Positions 1 to 8,284 of a DNA stretch of 64,000 nt are shown in pieces (position 1 is the stretch's first letter; each line of letters opens with the position of its first letter). This stretch comes from Phycisphaerae bacterium (GTDB lineage: Bacteria; Planctomycetota; Phycisphaerae; Sedimentisphaerales; Anaerobacaceae). The notes under the pieces were generated by a model. The model was given only the letters and a program-made list of their open reading frames with translations, ran no database searches and was not told where the DNA came from. The position numbers and the translations under genes are program-made. The stretch spans positions 62,001 to 126,000 of the forward strand of contig JAGOLX010000009.1 in the NCBI GenBank assembly GCA_017993835.1, given 5' to 3'.

Positions 1-654
1 ACCTGCGAATTCATGGCGATCACGGACGACAAACGCGTCCGCGACGTTTCTGGCCCTCGCTGCGGGTGTCGCAGCCTGCGGCTGAGGCCGGGTCCGGCGG
101 ATACGGACTAGGTCTGTACTCACCTTCGCACGCGGATGGCGGAGTCGGCGGGCGATGAGATTGGCTTGATTATAGCCTCGCAGAATCCGCCGGGTCCAGT
201 GAAGGGGGACCGGGACGAACAGATCGACGTCGTCGTGAAAGCCGCTGCCCTCGAGCGCTGCCTGCGCCAAGGGCGCCAGCGTGGAGGCAAGCTCGCTGTG
301 GTCGTGCTTGAAGGCCAGGATCATCCGCTGGAGGGTGTCAGTATACACGCCCGCGCGGGCGATCCCGTCGAAGTGGAACTCTTCCGACCGGCAGGCGCCA
401 CAAGCGCCGCCGACGAGGCCGTATCGACTGGCGTCCCGCCCGCAGCGGGGGCAGTAGTCGCCCGCCGTGCAGGTCAGAAGCTCGCTCCAACAGTCCCGGC
501 AGAGCTCGTTGTCCTCGATGCATATGCCCCGGCCGCAGTCGCGGCAGACGGGCGGCCACAACAGATGGCTGACGCCTTGCCACGTCAGCGCGACGACTCG
601 CCCGGCCCGGCCGACGACACCATGGACTCGCGGCAATCCCATGGTCGCCATCAT
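1..654 (-). CDS. comF: ComF family protein, 3' end cut by window edge
   Basis: The reading frame stays open from the tandem ATGs at 654 and 651 to base 1, giving 218 codons. It begins 17 bases after the stop of the prepilin gene, so the two are probably co-transcribed. The N-terminal third carries a zinc-ribbon pattern of paired cysteines (CRDC, CRDC, CPRC, CGAC). The rest has ComF phosphoribosyltransferase-type signatures: GVYTDTLQRMILAFKH, then VPVPLHWTRRILRGYNQANL, then a TRPQ and RARNVADAF stretch. ComF proteins take part in handling incoming DNA during natural transformation in some bacteria; the role here is not shown by sequence. The PRPP-binding loop lies beyond the window. The family call is firm. 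Confidence 0.88.
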   Translation of the reverse strand, partial: MMATMGLPRVHGVVGRAGRVVALTWQGVSHLLWPPVCRDCGRGICIEDNELCRDCWSELLTCTAGDYCPRCGRDASRYGLVGGACGACRSEEFHFDGIARAGVYTDTLQRMILAFKHDHSELASTLAPLAQAALEGSGFHDDVDLFVPVPLHWTRRILRGYNQANLIARRLRHPRAKVSTDLVRIRRTRPQPQAATPAARARNVADAFVVRDRHEFAG

Positions 655-670
655 ACGCGAGAACCCAGAC

Positions 671-1462
671 TCATTTCAAGTCGTAGAGGCCATTGTCGCA
701 GGAGAGGAAGCCGATCCGTACGTCGCCTTTCGCATTGTGGGTGTCCAAGATCCCCTTGGCGGAAGAGTCGGTCCTGGTGTGGACCTCGGACCACGGGCCG
801 GCGTGGCCGTCACAGAACGCGACGTTCGTCTGGCGAAGGTGGCGGTAGCCCTGGGCACCGGCATAGCGGGCCGAGTCGGGCAGGAGCGTGTCGCCTGCGT
901 GAGAGAAGGGGGCTCGCATGTACTTGTTGGCCCCGCCGGCAGGGCACTGGCCGTCGCCAAACAAGGCGGTCTGGGCCGGACGACCCACGCTGGTAGTCTG
1001 CGCCGAATCCGCAGGCGACAACGTGTCGATCAACCCGATGTAGCTGGTGTTGTAGTTGTATCCTGTGTAGGGGTCGGCCATGGTGTTGCTGGCTCCTTTG
1101 AAGGCAGGGCATTGCTGGACCTTCTCGATGGTCCGGCCCGCCCACAGCAGGCCGGGCTCGGCGTGGATGGTCCCGGTCGTCCCCGACCATACCTTCCATG
1201 TGACGAAATCCCAGCAATAGGATCGCACGATGTCGCCTTCCTGCCGGTTGTAGTAGGCCAGCGGGTAGTGTTCGTCGTAGGTCGAAGCGTAGCCGTGGGC
1301 CGCGATGGCCATCTGTCGCAGATTGCTCAGGCAGGCCGTCTTCTGTGCCTGTTGGCGGGCCGTCTGGAGGGAGGGCAGCAGCAGGCCCAGAAGCAGAGCG
1401 GTCGTGGATACGACGACCAGCGTCTCCACCAGGGTGAAGCCTTCACGATGTGCATGCTGTCC
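671..1462 (-). CDS. Prepilin-type secreted protein with H-x9-DG tail
   Basis: 263 residues from ATG 1462. The N-terminus is a class III signal: a nine-residue leader, then FTLVE at the cleavage point and a hydrophobic helix (TTALLLGLLLPSLQ), followed by the AR-x-QA-x-K-x-x-C-x-SNLRQM block common in planctomycete pilin-like proteins. Near the C-terminus HLRQTNVAFCDG matches the H-x9-DG motif that marks a large planctomycete paralogue family. Such proteins are probably processed by a prepilin peptidase and placed in a pseudopilus or at the cell surface. An upstream in-frame ATG at 1495 would give an untypically long leader, so 1462 is preferred. It lies between the cobalamin-controlled secreted protein and comF. 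Confidence 0.85.
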   Translation of the reverse strand, partial: GQHAHREGFTLVETLVVVSTTALLLGLLLPSLQTARQQAQKTACLSNLRQMAIAAHGYASTYDEHYPLAYYNRQEGDIVRSYCWDFVTWKVWSGTTGTIHAEPGLLWAGRTIEKVQQCPAFKGASNTMADPYTGYNYNTSYIGLIDTLSPADSAQTTSVGRPAQTALFGDGQCPAGGANKYMRAPFSHAGDTLLPDSARYAGAQGYRHLRQTNVAFCDGHAGPWSEVHTRTDSSAKGILDTHNAKGDVRIGFLSCDNGLYDLK

Positions 1463-1561
1463 CATCGTCTGCCCTATCCGCATCGTTCGAGGCATCGGCG
1501 GACCGGCTCATGGGACCGGCCCGCCGACGCCCACATTCTCTCTTGTGATTCCCCGGGGATG

Positions 1562-3124
1562 TCAGACCTTTCCCCAGGCGATCGTTCCCAGGTTACTGTT
1601 GACGATTCCGAGATCCGTCTCGTCCACGGTCCCATCGGCGTTGAGATCCGCAGCCGCCGGGACCGCCGGATCGCTGACGGACTTGCCCAGATTGGCGTTG
1701 ACGATGTCCACGTCCTTCTGATCGACGCGGAAATCGCCGTTCACGTCGCCAACCGGCGCGGAGTGCCTGTAATCGCCCGGACAACTCACATCCGCGACGG
1801 CGTCGATCTCGGGGTTTATCCCTGCATGACCCAGGACATCATCGATCCGGACGTATTTGAACCACTTGAGCTGCGTGTCGGGATCGACGGGCAGGTCGAG
1901 CCGGGCTATGTCGTAGCCGGTCCCGCCGGCGGAGTCGCCATAGATCTGCGCTACGCGGGCCACCGAATGCCCGGTCAGATCCGCAAGGGTCAGGTTCGGA
2001 TCGAGCGGCAGGGTCGGATTGGTCGCCTCGGCCCACCACAGATTCGTTTCGCCCACGGAAGTGTCCACATGGCAGGGGTCGTAGACTCGTCCGAGCGTGG
2101 GGGCGAAGCCGTCACAGAACGGGCCATCCTGGGCCTCGGCCGGGAGCCTGATGAAGTTGGCGTCGGTCGCCATGAAGTTCGGATCGGTGGTGAAGCTGTA
2201 CCAGGTGATGCCGTCCTGGCTGACGGACACGACACCCGGCTCGCTGCTGGTCAGATTGCCCACGATGACGTCGGTGGGAGCGACGTTCTCCAGGAACTGC
2301 CCTCCGGCATTCTTCAGACAGGTGTTGCCGAAGACGATGAAATCGATCCCGTAGGGATTGTATGTGTCGTCGCGGACAGGATGATTGAAGGCCAGTGTGA
2401 GCGATCCGCCGTCCCCCAAGAAGACCAGTTCGTGGGAACGAAAGGCCGAGTAGACCGGCACGACCGGGACCGCTGCGCTGGCCGGAGCGAGCCATCCATC
2501 GCCGGTGGTATCGACGGCCGGGCGGCCCAGCGCAGCGTTGGGATCGTCGAAGGCCTTGCCGCTCAGGAAGTCGTTCATCATACCTTGCGGCCGGTAGTCG
2601 ATCCAGGCGGTGGCGAAATCGTTGGCGTCATAGACGTACTGTCCATACCCGGACAGGAAGGGGATCTCCCATTGAGGTTTGGGCCCGTCGTCACGACCGT
2701 AGATCCAGGCATCGGCATCGCCGTGGCGAACGATTCGGTCGGATGCTCCTGTCCAGGAGGAGGCCCAGGCGTCCGTGCTGCCGATATTGTCGTTCCAGTA
2801 GTGCCACCACATCGCCCCTTCGACGTAGCCGACATTGTTGTGATCTTGATAGACGAAGCCCTCCACCGCGATGCCCCAATCGTAGTCCATTCGTACCGTG
2901 ACGAGTTCCGTCTCCGCCTCGATGATATCGAGGAGTCCGATGCCGGTTGTTGTCTCCGACTCGGTCTGGCCGAAACGGACGAGGAACTCGATGCTGAAAC
3001 CGTCCTGCCACTCGATGTAGACATTCGCTTTGTTGACGCCGGCGCCGACCTCGATGAGCTCTGCCGACGCGGTCGTTGTGACCGCCAGCAGGATGCCGAG
3101 GGCGAGCCATATTCCGCGTTTCAT
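1562..3124 (-). CDS. Large secreted protein with dockerin-like C-terminus, under a cobalamin riboswitch
   Basis: 520 residues from ATG 3124, chosen because GGAG lies ten bases upstream and a signal peptide follows at once (MKRGIWLALGILLAVTTTA). Residues 20-150 are Trp/Tyr/Asp rich (for example MWWHYWNDNIG and GDADAWIYG), resembling corrinoid- or cobalt-uptake-associated secreted domains. A middle beta-rich domain has GGSLTLAFNHPV, IDFIVFGNT and a VSQDGITWY pattern. The last 60 residues hold two dockerin/EF-hand-like repeats (DVNGDFRVDQKD and DLNADGTVDETD). Position downstream of a cobalamin aptamer plus terminator suggests a B12-repressed, surface-exposed corrinoid-acquisition protein. That role is inference; the architecture and the riboswitch are visible. 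Confidence 0.8.
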   Translation of the reverse strand: MKRGIWLALGILLAVTTTASAELIEVGAGVNKANVYIEWQDGFSIEFLVRFGQTESETTTGIGLLDIIEAETELVTVRMDYDWGIAVEGFVYQDHNNVGYVEGAMWWHYWNDNIGSTDAWASSWTGASDRIVRHGDADAWIYGRDDGPKPQWEIPFLSGYGQYVYDANDFATAWIDYRPQGMMNDFLSGKAFDDPNAALGRPAVDTTGDGWLAPASAAVPVVPVYSAFRSHELVFLGDGGSLTLAFNHPVRDDTYNPYGIDFIVFGNTCLKNAGGQFLENVAPTDVIVGNLTSSEPGVVSVSQDGITWYSFTTDPNFMATDANFIRLPAEAQDGPFCDGFAPTLGRVYDPCHVDTSVGETNLWWAEATNPTLPLDPNLTLADLTGHSVARVAQIYGDSAGGTGYDIARLDLPVDPDTQLKWFKYVRIDDVLGHAGINPEIDAVADVSCPGDYRHSAPVGDVNGDFRVDQKDVDIVNANLGKSVSDPAVPAAADLNADGTVDETDLGIVNSNLGTIAWGKV

Positions 3125-3214
3125 CTGTTTTCTCCAGTCTGAGTGCTGTTGTTTCGGCCAATCAGGCCGTATTGTCACTTTCCATCTTCCGGACTGCGTG
3201 AAGTCCGCCCATTT

Positions 3215-3244
3215 CTACGCAGGTGTCTTGATCGCTCGGAACAT
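3215..3244 (-). other. Nine-codon leader ORF with perfect Shine-Dalgarno
   Basis: Reading minus, AAAGGAGG is followed by TTGGG and ATG at 3244, then nine codons (MFRAIKTPA) and TAG at 3215. It lies between the riboswitch terminator and the secreted-protein gene. The ribosome site is stronger than that of the downstream gene. It could be a short regulatory leader peptide or a chance match. No homology can be judged at this length. Confidence 0.3.
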
Positions 3245-3302
3245 CCCAACCTCCTTTCGGATTGGCCCGCCCTTGTCGCGAGGGCCCGGCCCGCAGGCGC
3301 AC

Positions 3303-3337
3303 AAAAAAAACGCCGTTCCAACGAATCGGAACGGCGT
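3303..3337 (-). terminator. Intrinsic terminator of the cobalamin riboswitch
   Basis: A perfect 10-bp stem (3310-3319 pairing with 3328-3337) with an 8-base loop is followed on the minus strand by eight Ts (3310 to 3303). It sits about 100 bases downstream of the aptamer and about 180 bases before the start of the secreted-protein gene. This is the layout expected for transcription attenuation by B12. Confidence 0.85.
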
Positions 3338-3434
3338 CTCATGCCTGCGTCTTGCACCAGAGCGGCTCAACATGCTTGCCCTGTGCCATCACACGTGCGT
3401 TCCAACTCGCGAGAACACAACAACTTGTGCATTC

Positions 3435-3657
3435 AACCACAGGCAGGTTTTCTGGCTTGCGTCCTACCGAGAGGCTCCTTCCCATTCGCAGGGCGAATAG
3501 TGGATTGGGCGTTCCCCCAGAAGTCAGAGGGCCCGGTGCCTCGGGGATTTCCGAATATTCCTCGGAACAGACGCTCACAGCGGCGCGACCGTCGCGGATT
3601 TTCACCGCGTTCCCATTTGCATATCCCGGAGCCAAAGCTCCGAGACCTGCAGTCGAA
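3435..3657 (-). promoter_or_regulatory. Cobalamin riboswitch aptamer
   Basis: On the minus strand the conserved landmarks appear in the right order: GGTGAAAATCCGCGACGG (family core GGUGaaAAUCCgG), then GCCGCTGTGAG, then GGGAAGGAG, and finally an AGCCAGAAAACCTGCC closing segment that matches the AGUCAGGAgACCUGCC end of the B12 box. The opening AGGT near 3650 can pair with the closing ACCT. Spacing and order fit RF00174. It lies 3' of a strong promoter and 5' of a terminator, so it should switch off the downstream secreted-protein gene when adenosylcobalamin is plentiful. Confidence 0.92.
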
Positions 3658-3684
3658 TCACCTACTTGGCAAAGAACGAGAGCG

Positions 3685-3713
3685 ATGCTAACGACGAGCA
3701 GGAGGGCTGTCAA
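3685..3713 (-). promoter_or_regulatory. Sigma-70-type promoter driving the riboswitch transcript
   Basis: TTGACA (3708-3713) and TAGCAT (3685-3690) are separated by 17 bases on the minus strand. Transcription would start near 3678, about 20 bases before the aptamer. Confidence 0.7.
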
Positions 3714-3834
3714 CAATGAAATCCGTCCCCAGAATCGGAGATTCATGCGGAATCCTGGTGGGAGGCGGGAGGGACCGCGATCCGGGCAGGCTCCTCCGAC
3801 CTGCCCGGAATACGCGGCGAGACTGGTCAGAAGG

Positions 3835-6027
3835 TCAAGAGTTGAAGGCGTCCATCGATTTGTTGCTCTCGATCGGGATCCTCCGTTCAGGCGACGATTG
3901 GGCAGACTTCTTGCCGCTGTGAGCAATCTGATGGAACGTCTCGTGCGATTTCCCGAGACCTTTGCTGCGGGTCATGGTGTGCTCGGCGCTCTGGCGCCCG
4001 AAGTGGCGCGAGGAACCCTGCTGGCTTGCCTCGAATCCCTTCCGGCCTTGGCTGTGCTGTTGTGAATGACAGCCCCCAATCAGGGCAGCCAGCGTGCCGA
4101 CCAGGTCGTTCATGGCCGATGCCTGGGCGGTGAGTTGCTCGGACGCGCTGGCCGACTCCTCCGCGTTGGCCGCGTTCTGCTGCGTGACCTTGTCCATCTG
4201 AGCGATCGCCGTATTGACCTGGTCGATCCCCTGGGCCTGTTCCTGCGAGGCGGCCGCGATCTCGCTGACCAGATCGGTGGTCTTGCCGACGCTCCGGACG
4301 ATTTCGTCCAGAACCTTGGCGACCTCGCCGGCGATGCCGACGCCGTTGTTCGAGTTCTTGACCGATTCCTGGATCATGTTGGCGGTGTTCTTGGCGGCCT
4401 CGGCCGATCTCATGGCGAGATTGCGGACCTCCTCGGCGACCACGGCAAATCCCTTGCCCGCCTCGCCCGCTCGGGCGGCCTCGACTGCGGCGTTGAGGGC
4501 CAGCAGGTTGGTCTGGAAGGCGATCTCGTCGATGACCTTGATGATGTTCGCGGTTTCATCGGAGCTCTTCTGGATCTGCTGGATGGCCGCATTCATCCGA
4601 GACATGGCTTCCGTTCCAGTGCTTGCGGACTCCCTCGCCTCGGTGGAGAGCGAATTGGCCTTCTGGGCACTGTCGGCGTTCTGCTTGGTCATGGAGGCCA
4701 TCTCTTCGAGGCTGCTGGAGGTTTCCTGGAGCCCCGCGGCCTGTTCGGTGGCGCCTTCCGCCAGCGACTGGGAGGCTGCTGAGACCTGTCCGGCGGCTGC
4801 GGCGACCTGCTCGGCGCCCGCCGAGAGGTCCGCAACGACCCGCGCGATCTTGCCGGTGATGCTGCGGGCCATGAGGAACCAGACGACGATCGCGGCGACC
4901 AGGGCCCCAAGCGAGACTCCCGCGAGAATCCGGTTGCTGGCAGCGCCGATGGCAATCACCTGATCCCTGGCCTCGTAGAACTCGTCGATGTAGGAACCGA
5001 CGCCAATGATCCAATCCCAGGGCTCGAAGTAGACAAGCCGTGCGATCTTCTCGCGAGCGGTGGCATCGCCGTCGTTCTTCCAGGGATAGCGTTGTTCGCC
5101 GATTTCCCTTTCCTTCAGAGTAGTTGCTGTTGCACAGATCTTCTGAATGAACGGCGAACCGCCGGCATCCTTGGCCTCCCAGATGCACTCTCCGTCGCGT
5201 TTGCCGCCAGCGGAGATGACGTAGTTGCCCTTGGAGTCCAAGACATAGACGTACCCGGTCTTGCCGACCTTCGCGGCCATGATAGACGTGCGCAGCGAGG
5301 TGACACTCTCCTGGGGCACGCCGACGAAGAGCATGCCGACGACCTTCTTGTTCTGGTCGAGGATGGGCTCGTACGCCGTGATGTACCATCTGTTCACGAC
5401 GAACGCCCGCCCCTGGTAGGTCTCACCCTGGAGCACGCGGGAGATCACGGAGTCCGGCTTGCCGTCCGGGTGGGTCTTCGGGATGTACGTCCCAATCGCC
5501 CGCGAGCCGTCCAGCTTCTGAACGTTGGTGCAGACGCGGAGCATGTCTCCTGCGTCATTCATCCTCTGGAAGATGGTGCAGGTCCCGCCGATGAGCTTCT
5601 GCGTCTCGTCCACGACCGGGGCCGTCGTGCTCATGTCGGAGACTTTTCCGAACCAGGTTTCGCCTGCCATCATCTTGGGCAACTCGACCCGCAGAGAGGT
5701 CTTCGATTCCTGGTTCACTGCCTCCCACGGCACAGTCTCCGGGGCGAAGTGGATATCGCCTGCGTGCAAAAGGACACGACGAGCCACATTGAGCGAGGAC
5801 GTCACGTTGCTCTGCAGCATCTCCTGCTGAGCCTTGCACATTCCGTAGATGTTTTGCGCGATGTGATCGAGGTCGGCATAGGCCAGATCGGTGTTGCCCT
5901 TCTCCGCGACCTCCGTCATTCGTCCGTTCTGGGTGAAGATCACGACGGAGATGGCCACGAGCGGAATGGCTGTCACCAGGATGCCGATGGCCAACAGTTT
6001 GGTTTGCAGCTTCACGTTCTTGAGCAT
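3835..6027 (-). CDS. Methyl-accepting chemotaxis protein with Cache-type sensor
   Basis: 730 residues. The N-terminal membrane helix ([19 protein letters not shown]) is followed by a periplasmic region to about residue 355 that reads like a Cache_3/Cache_2 sensor ([47 protein letters not shown]). A second helix near 370-390 leads to a short linker and a long methyl-accepting coiled coil. The signalling tip contains [20 protein letters not shown] and [11 protein letters not shown]. Cache domains bind small organic acids or amino acids. There is no NWETF-like C-terminal tether. It is the last gene of the module cheW - porin - receptor, and its signalling half closely resembles the second receptor at 8983-10950. 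Neither cheA nor cheR/cheB is present. Confidence 0.93.
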   Translation of the reverse strand: MLKNVKLQTKLLAIGILVTAIPLVAISVVIFTQNGRMTEVAEKGNTDLAYADLDHIAQNIYGMCKAQQEMLQSNVTSSLNVARRVLLHAGDIHFAPETVPWEAVNQESKTSLRVELPKMMAGETWFGKVSDMSTTAPVVDETQKLIGGTCTIFQRMNDAGDMLRVCTNVQKLDGSRAIGTYIPKTHPDGKPDSVISRVLQGETYQGRAFVVNRWYITAYEPILDQNKKVVGMLFVGVPQESVTSLRTSIMAAKVGKTGYVYVLDSKGNYVISAGGKRDGECIWEAKDAGGSPFIQKICATATTLKEREIGEQRYPWKNDGDATAREKIARLVYFEPWDWIIGVGSYIDEFYEARDQVIAIGAASNRILAGVSLGALVAAIVVWFLMARSITGKIARVVADLSAGAEQVAAAAGQVSAASQSLAEGATEQAAGLQETSSSLEEMASMTKQNADSAQKANSLSTEARESASTGTEAMSRMNAAIQQIQKSSDETANIIKVIDEIAFQTNLLALNAAVEAARAGEAGKGFAVVAEEVRNLAMRSAEAAKNTANMIQESVKNSNNGVGIAGEVAKVLDEIVRSVGKTTDLVSEIAAASQEQAQGIDQVNTAIAQMDKVTQQNAANAEESASASEQLTAQASAMNDLVGTLAALIGGCHSQQHSQGRKGFEASQQGSSRHFGRQSAEHTMTRSKGLGKSHETFHQIAHSGKKSAQSSPERRIPIESNKSMDAFNS

Positions 6028-6080
6028 TGGGCTTTCCTTTCACCGGGGGTAATCAGCATGCCCTCTGGCACGCCGGCTCT

Positions 6081-7382
6081 TCAGAATGAGTAGATGAACG
6101 ACAGTTGCGCCCGGATGTCGTCGGCGTCGCCGTCGCCGCTGTAATGCGTGTTCCAGCGGGACAGTTCGAAGCCCGCCTGGGCGTTCCTGGTCCATGAGTA
6201 GAGGACGTTTGCGAAGATGGAGGAATTCAGCGTTCTCGCTCCGGCGGCCACGTCGTCGGCATTCACGTCATCGACGCCGGCGCCCAGGTTGAACGCCCAT
6301 TGGGACCAGGGTCCCAGAGACGCGGCGATCCAGCCGCCTTTGCTGCGGATCTCCTTCAGGGAGCCTGTGTTGACCCCCTGGTTGATCCCGCCGTAGTAGG
6401 CGTTGAGGTTCTCGCCGGAGAACAACTCGCCCAACAAGGTGAGTTTCTTGCACACAGGTATGGTCGCGTCCAGGCACACCATCCAGGTGTCAAAGTCCGT
6501 GTTTCTGCCGGTGGCGTCGAGGTCATACTCCTCCCGACCGCTGTGGCCGCCCAGACCGATGACCGTTGGCTTCGGACCAAGGAGCGGGAAGGCCACGCTG
6601 ACGCGCCCCTGAGCGGTGGGAAGTCCTGCGTCCTCGCCGGTTTCCGAGTTGGCGGCATCGGTTCTTCCGATGGTCCGTGCGACGGCGGCCTCGAACTTCA
6701 ACGACGTCTTCTCGTTGAGCGCGAGGCTCTTGGTCAGGCGGAACTGCGGCCGGCGGTAGCCGGTGTTGCCGGCATCCCACATCACGGAGTAGTTCAGCGT
6801 GTTCGGAGACAGAGGCGAGACCACGTCCCAGGTCTGGCCTGCGAGCAGGGAGAAGTCCGACTTGGGCCACAGCAGAGTCAGGTAGGCGTGGCGCATCTGG
6901 AGCTTGGCCTTGTTCTCGTCGGCGTAGTTGCCGAAGAAATCGATTTCGATCTTGCCCGACGCCTTCATCGTCTCGCTCTCGGGACCGCTGATGTTCAGAC
7001 CCAGGCGAGTCTGGTTGGCCGTCAGGTTGAACTCGGCGTCGTTCTTCTTCGTGGCCTCCGAATCGACATACAGGACGAAATTGCCCGTGCTGGTCCGGGA
7101 CGAGTCCCGTGAGGCGTCGCCCTTGACATATCCGTACAACTGGATGTCCAGGTTGGACCAGAGGCTCTTCTTCGCGGGCAGCTCTTTGGGGGCGGCAGGC
7201 TTGGCGTCCGATGCCGGCGTTGCAGCCTCTTTCTTGAGATCTGCCACCTGCTTCTCCAACTGCTCGATTCGGTCCTGCAGCGAGGGATCCTGCGTTGTGG
7301 CGCCCAGGCCGACGCGTGAGAGCCCCAGAAGGCCCAGGAGCCCCATGGCCGCCCAAATGTATGGTGACTTCCGATGTTCCAT
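6081..7382 (-). CDS. DcaP-like trimeric outer-membrane porin
   Basis: 433 residues. A signal peptide (GLLGLLGLSRVGLGA) precedes a short trimerising coiled coil (LQDRIEQLEKQVADLKKEA) and a linker rich in Ala, Pro and Lys. The rest is an amphipathic beta-barrel: IQLYGYVKGDASRDSS, ARLGLNISG-type strands (TRLGLNISGPES), LLAGQTWDVVSPL, and a terminal aromatic (FIYSF) typical of BAM substrates. The coiled coil followed by a YGYVK start and a GQTWDVVSPL segment fits DcaP-like porins, which take up anionic aromatic or dicarboxylic solutes. The start ATG 7382 overlaps the last base of the cheW stop, so translation is probably coupled. A porin inside a chemotaxis operon suggests that uptake and tactic response share one ligand. 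Confidence 0.8.
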   Translation of the reverse strand: MEHRKSPYIWAAMGLLGLLGLSRVGLGATTQDPSLQDRIEQLEKQVADLKKEAATPASDAKPAAPKELPAKKSLWSNLDIQLYGYVKGDASRDSSRTSTGNFVLYVDSEATKKNDAEFNLTANQTRLGLNISGPESETMKASGKIEIDFFGNYADENKAKLQMRHAYLTLLWPKSDFSLLAGQTWDVVSPLSPNTLNYSVMWDAGNTGYRRPQFRLTKSLALNEKTSLKFEAAVARTIGRTDAANSETGEDAGLPTAQGRVSVAFPLLGPKPTVIGLGGHSGREEYDLDATGRNTDFDTWMVCLDATIPVCKKLTLLGELFSGENLNAYYGGINQGVNTGSLKEIRSKGGWIAASLGPWSQWAFNLGAGVDDVNADDVAAGARTLNSSIFANVLYSWTRNAQAGFELSRWNTHYSGDGDADDIRAQLSFIYSF

Positions 7383-7942
7383 CACGATGTCCTTTCACTT
7401 GCGTCTGTAGTCTGATCTGCGGTTGCACTATCGATCTGGCCGCAGCCAAGGCCCTCCGGGCCGCCACCGAGGACGCGGTCGATATCCAGAAGAATTTTCA
7501 CCGATTCTCCGACCTTGCCCATGCCCAGGATGAAGTCGGTGTTCACCGAGGCGCCGAACTGAGGTGCCTCCTCAATGTTGCCGCCGGGGATATCCAGCAC
7601 CTCCTGGACGCGATCCACGACGATGCCTGTGCTGAACTTACGTCCGTTGTGCGCGATCTCGACGACGATGATGCAGGTTTCGTCCGTCACGTCCGCGGTG
7701 TCCATGCCGAACTTGGTCCTGAGATCGACGACCGGAATGACCTGCCCTCGGAGATTGATGACGCCCTTAACGTAGTGGGGCGTCTGCGGCAGCGCAGTGA
7801 CCTGGATGTACCCGATGATCTCGCGGACCTTCAGGATCTCCAGGCCGTACTCCTCATGGGCCAGGGCGAAAGTCAGGTACTTGCCTTCCTTGTCCAAGAT
7901 CACTCCGTTGCGGCCATCCATCTGTGGTGCGGTTGCAGCCAT
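7382..7942 (-). CDS. cheW: CheW-type chemotaxis coupling protein (module 1)
   Basis: 186 residues. Residues 20-165 are a complete CheW SH3-like domain: YLTFALAHEEYGLEILKVRE, then GVINLRGQVIPVVDLRTKFG and SVKILLDIDRVL. CheW links receptors to the kinase CheA. A Ser/Thr-rich tail of about 20 residues follows the domain. It is first in the operon cheW - porin - receptor and divergent from the XRE-cupin regulator at 8285. It is closely similar to the second cheW at 11050-11541. Confidence 0.95.
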   Translation of the reverse strand: MAATAPQMDGRNGVILDKEGKYLTFALAHEEYGLEILKVREIIGYIQVTALPQTPHYVKGVINLRGQVIPVVDLRTKFGMDTADVTDETCIIVVEIAHNGRKFSTGIVVDRVQEVLDIPGGNIEEAPQFGASVNTDFILGMGKVGESVKILLDIDRVLGGGPEGLGCGQIDSATADQTTDASERTS

Positions 7943-8284
7943 GACGAAGTCTCCTCAACATGTATTTCCAGGTGCAGCCAGTGACAGACCGAGCAAGTCG
8001 GGTCCGTCGGGAATTGCCACGCCCCCAATTGCAGTCGTCCGAGAGGACGGTGTCGTGTTCACCCGACCAGCAGTCGCCGTCCCGACGAGGAAGCGGCGTA
8101 TGTAAAATCGGCATGCGGGCGTGCAAAGTTAAACAATATGAGGAAAAGTCACAAATAGTAGCCGCACTGAATTGTCAAGTTGGGCACGTACGTCCTGTAA
8201 ACGGTCTTTCTTCGTTGACAAGGGGATAAGACGGCCCTATTCTTGCCACATTCCGTTTTGGCGTGCCTGTTGAGAGGTTTGCTG
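7943..8284 (+). other. Divergent control region between cheW (minus) and XRE-cupin regulator (plus)
   Basis: 342 bases with no convincing gene. It holds the plus-strand promoter 8215-8243. On the minus strand a TTGACA at 8173-8178 is a candidate -35 for cheW but lacks a well-spaced -10. The 10-mer ATTGCCACGC at 8013-8022 recurs in the matching control region of the second module (11709-11718), and a related TTGCCACA overlaps the end of the regulator's -10 (8243-8250). These are possible regulator binding sites. Confidence 0.4.
8215..8243 (+). promoter_or_regulatory. Promoter of XRE-cupin regulator 1
   Basis: TTGACA (8215-8220) and TATTCT (8238-8243) are 17 bases apart, about 40 bases upstream of the ATG at 8285. 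Confidence 0.6.

Noticed and set aside
1497-1525. Terminator between the secreted protein and the prepilin
   Set aside because: A GC-rich bulged stem is possible but there is no U-tract; read-through to prepilin and comF seems likely.
467-3142. Long open plus-strand frame of 891 codons
   Set aside because: It lies opposite the minus-strand secreted protein and prepilin, which have signal peptides, motifs and a riboswitch; high GC makes antisense frames stay open.
3339-3926. Minus-strand frame with a hydrophobic stretch over the riboswitch
   Set aside because: It runs through the promoter, the aptamer and into the MCP end; the hydrophobic segment coincides with the promoter region and the rest is RNA-structure sequence.
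7943-8284. Sigma-54 promoter for cheW
   Set aside because: GTGGCAAT-like stretches are present but the GG/GC spacing of a -24/-12 promoter is not met.
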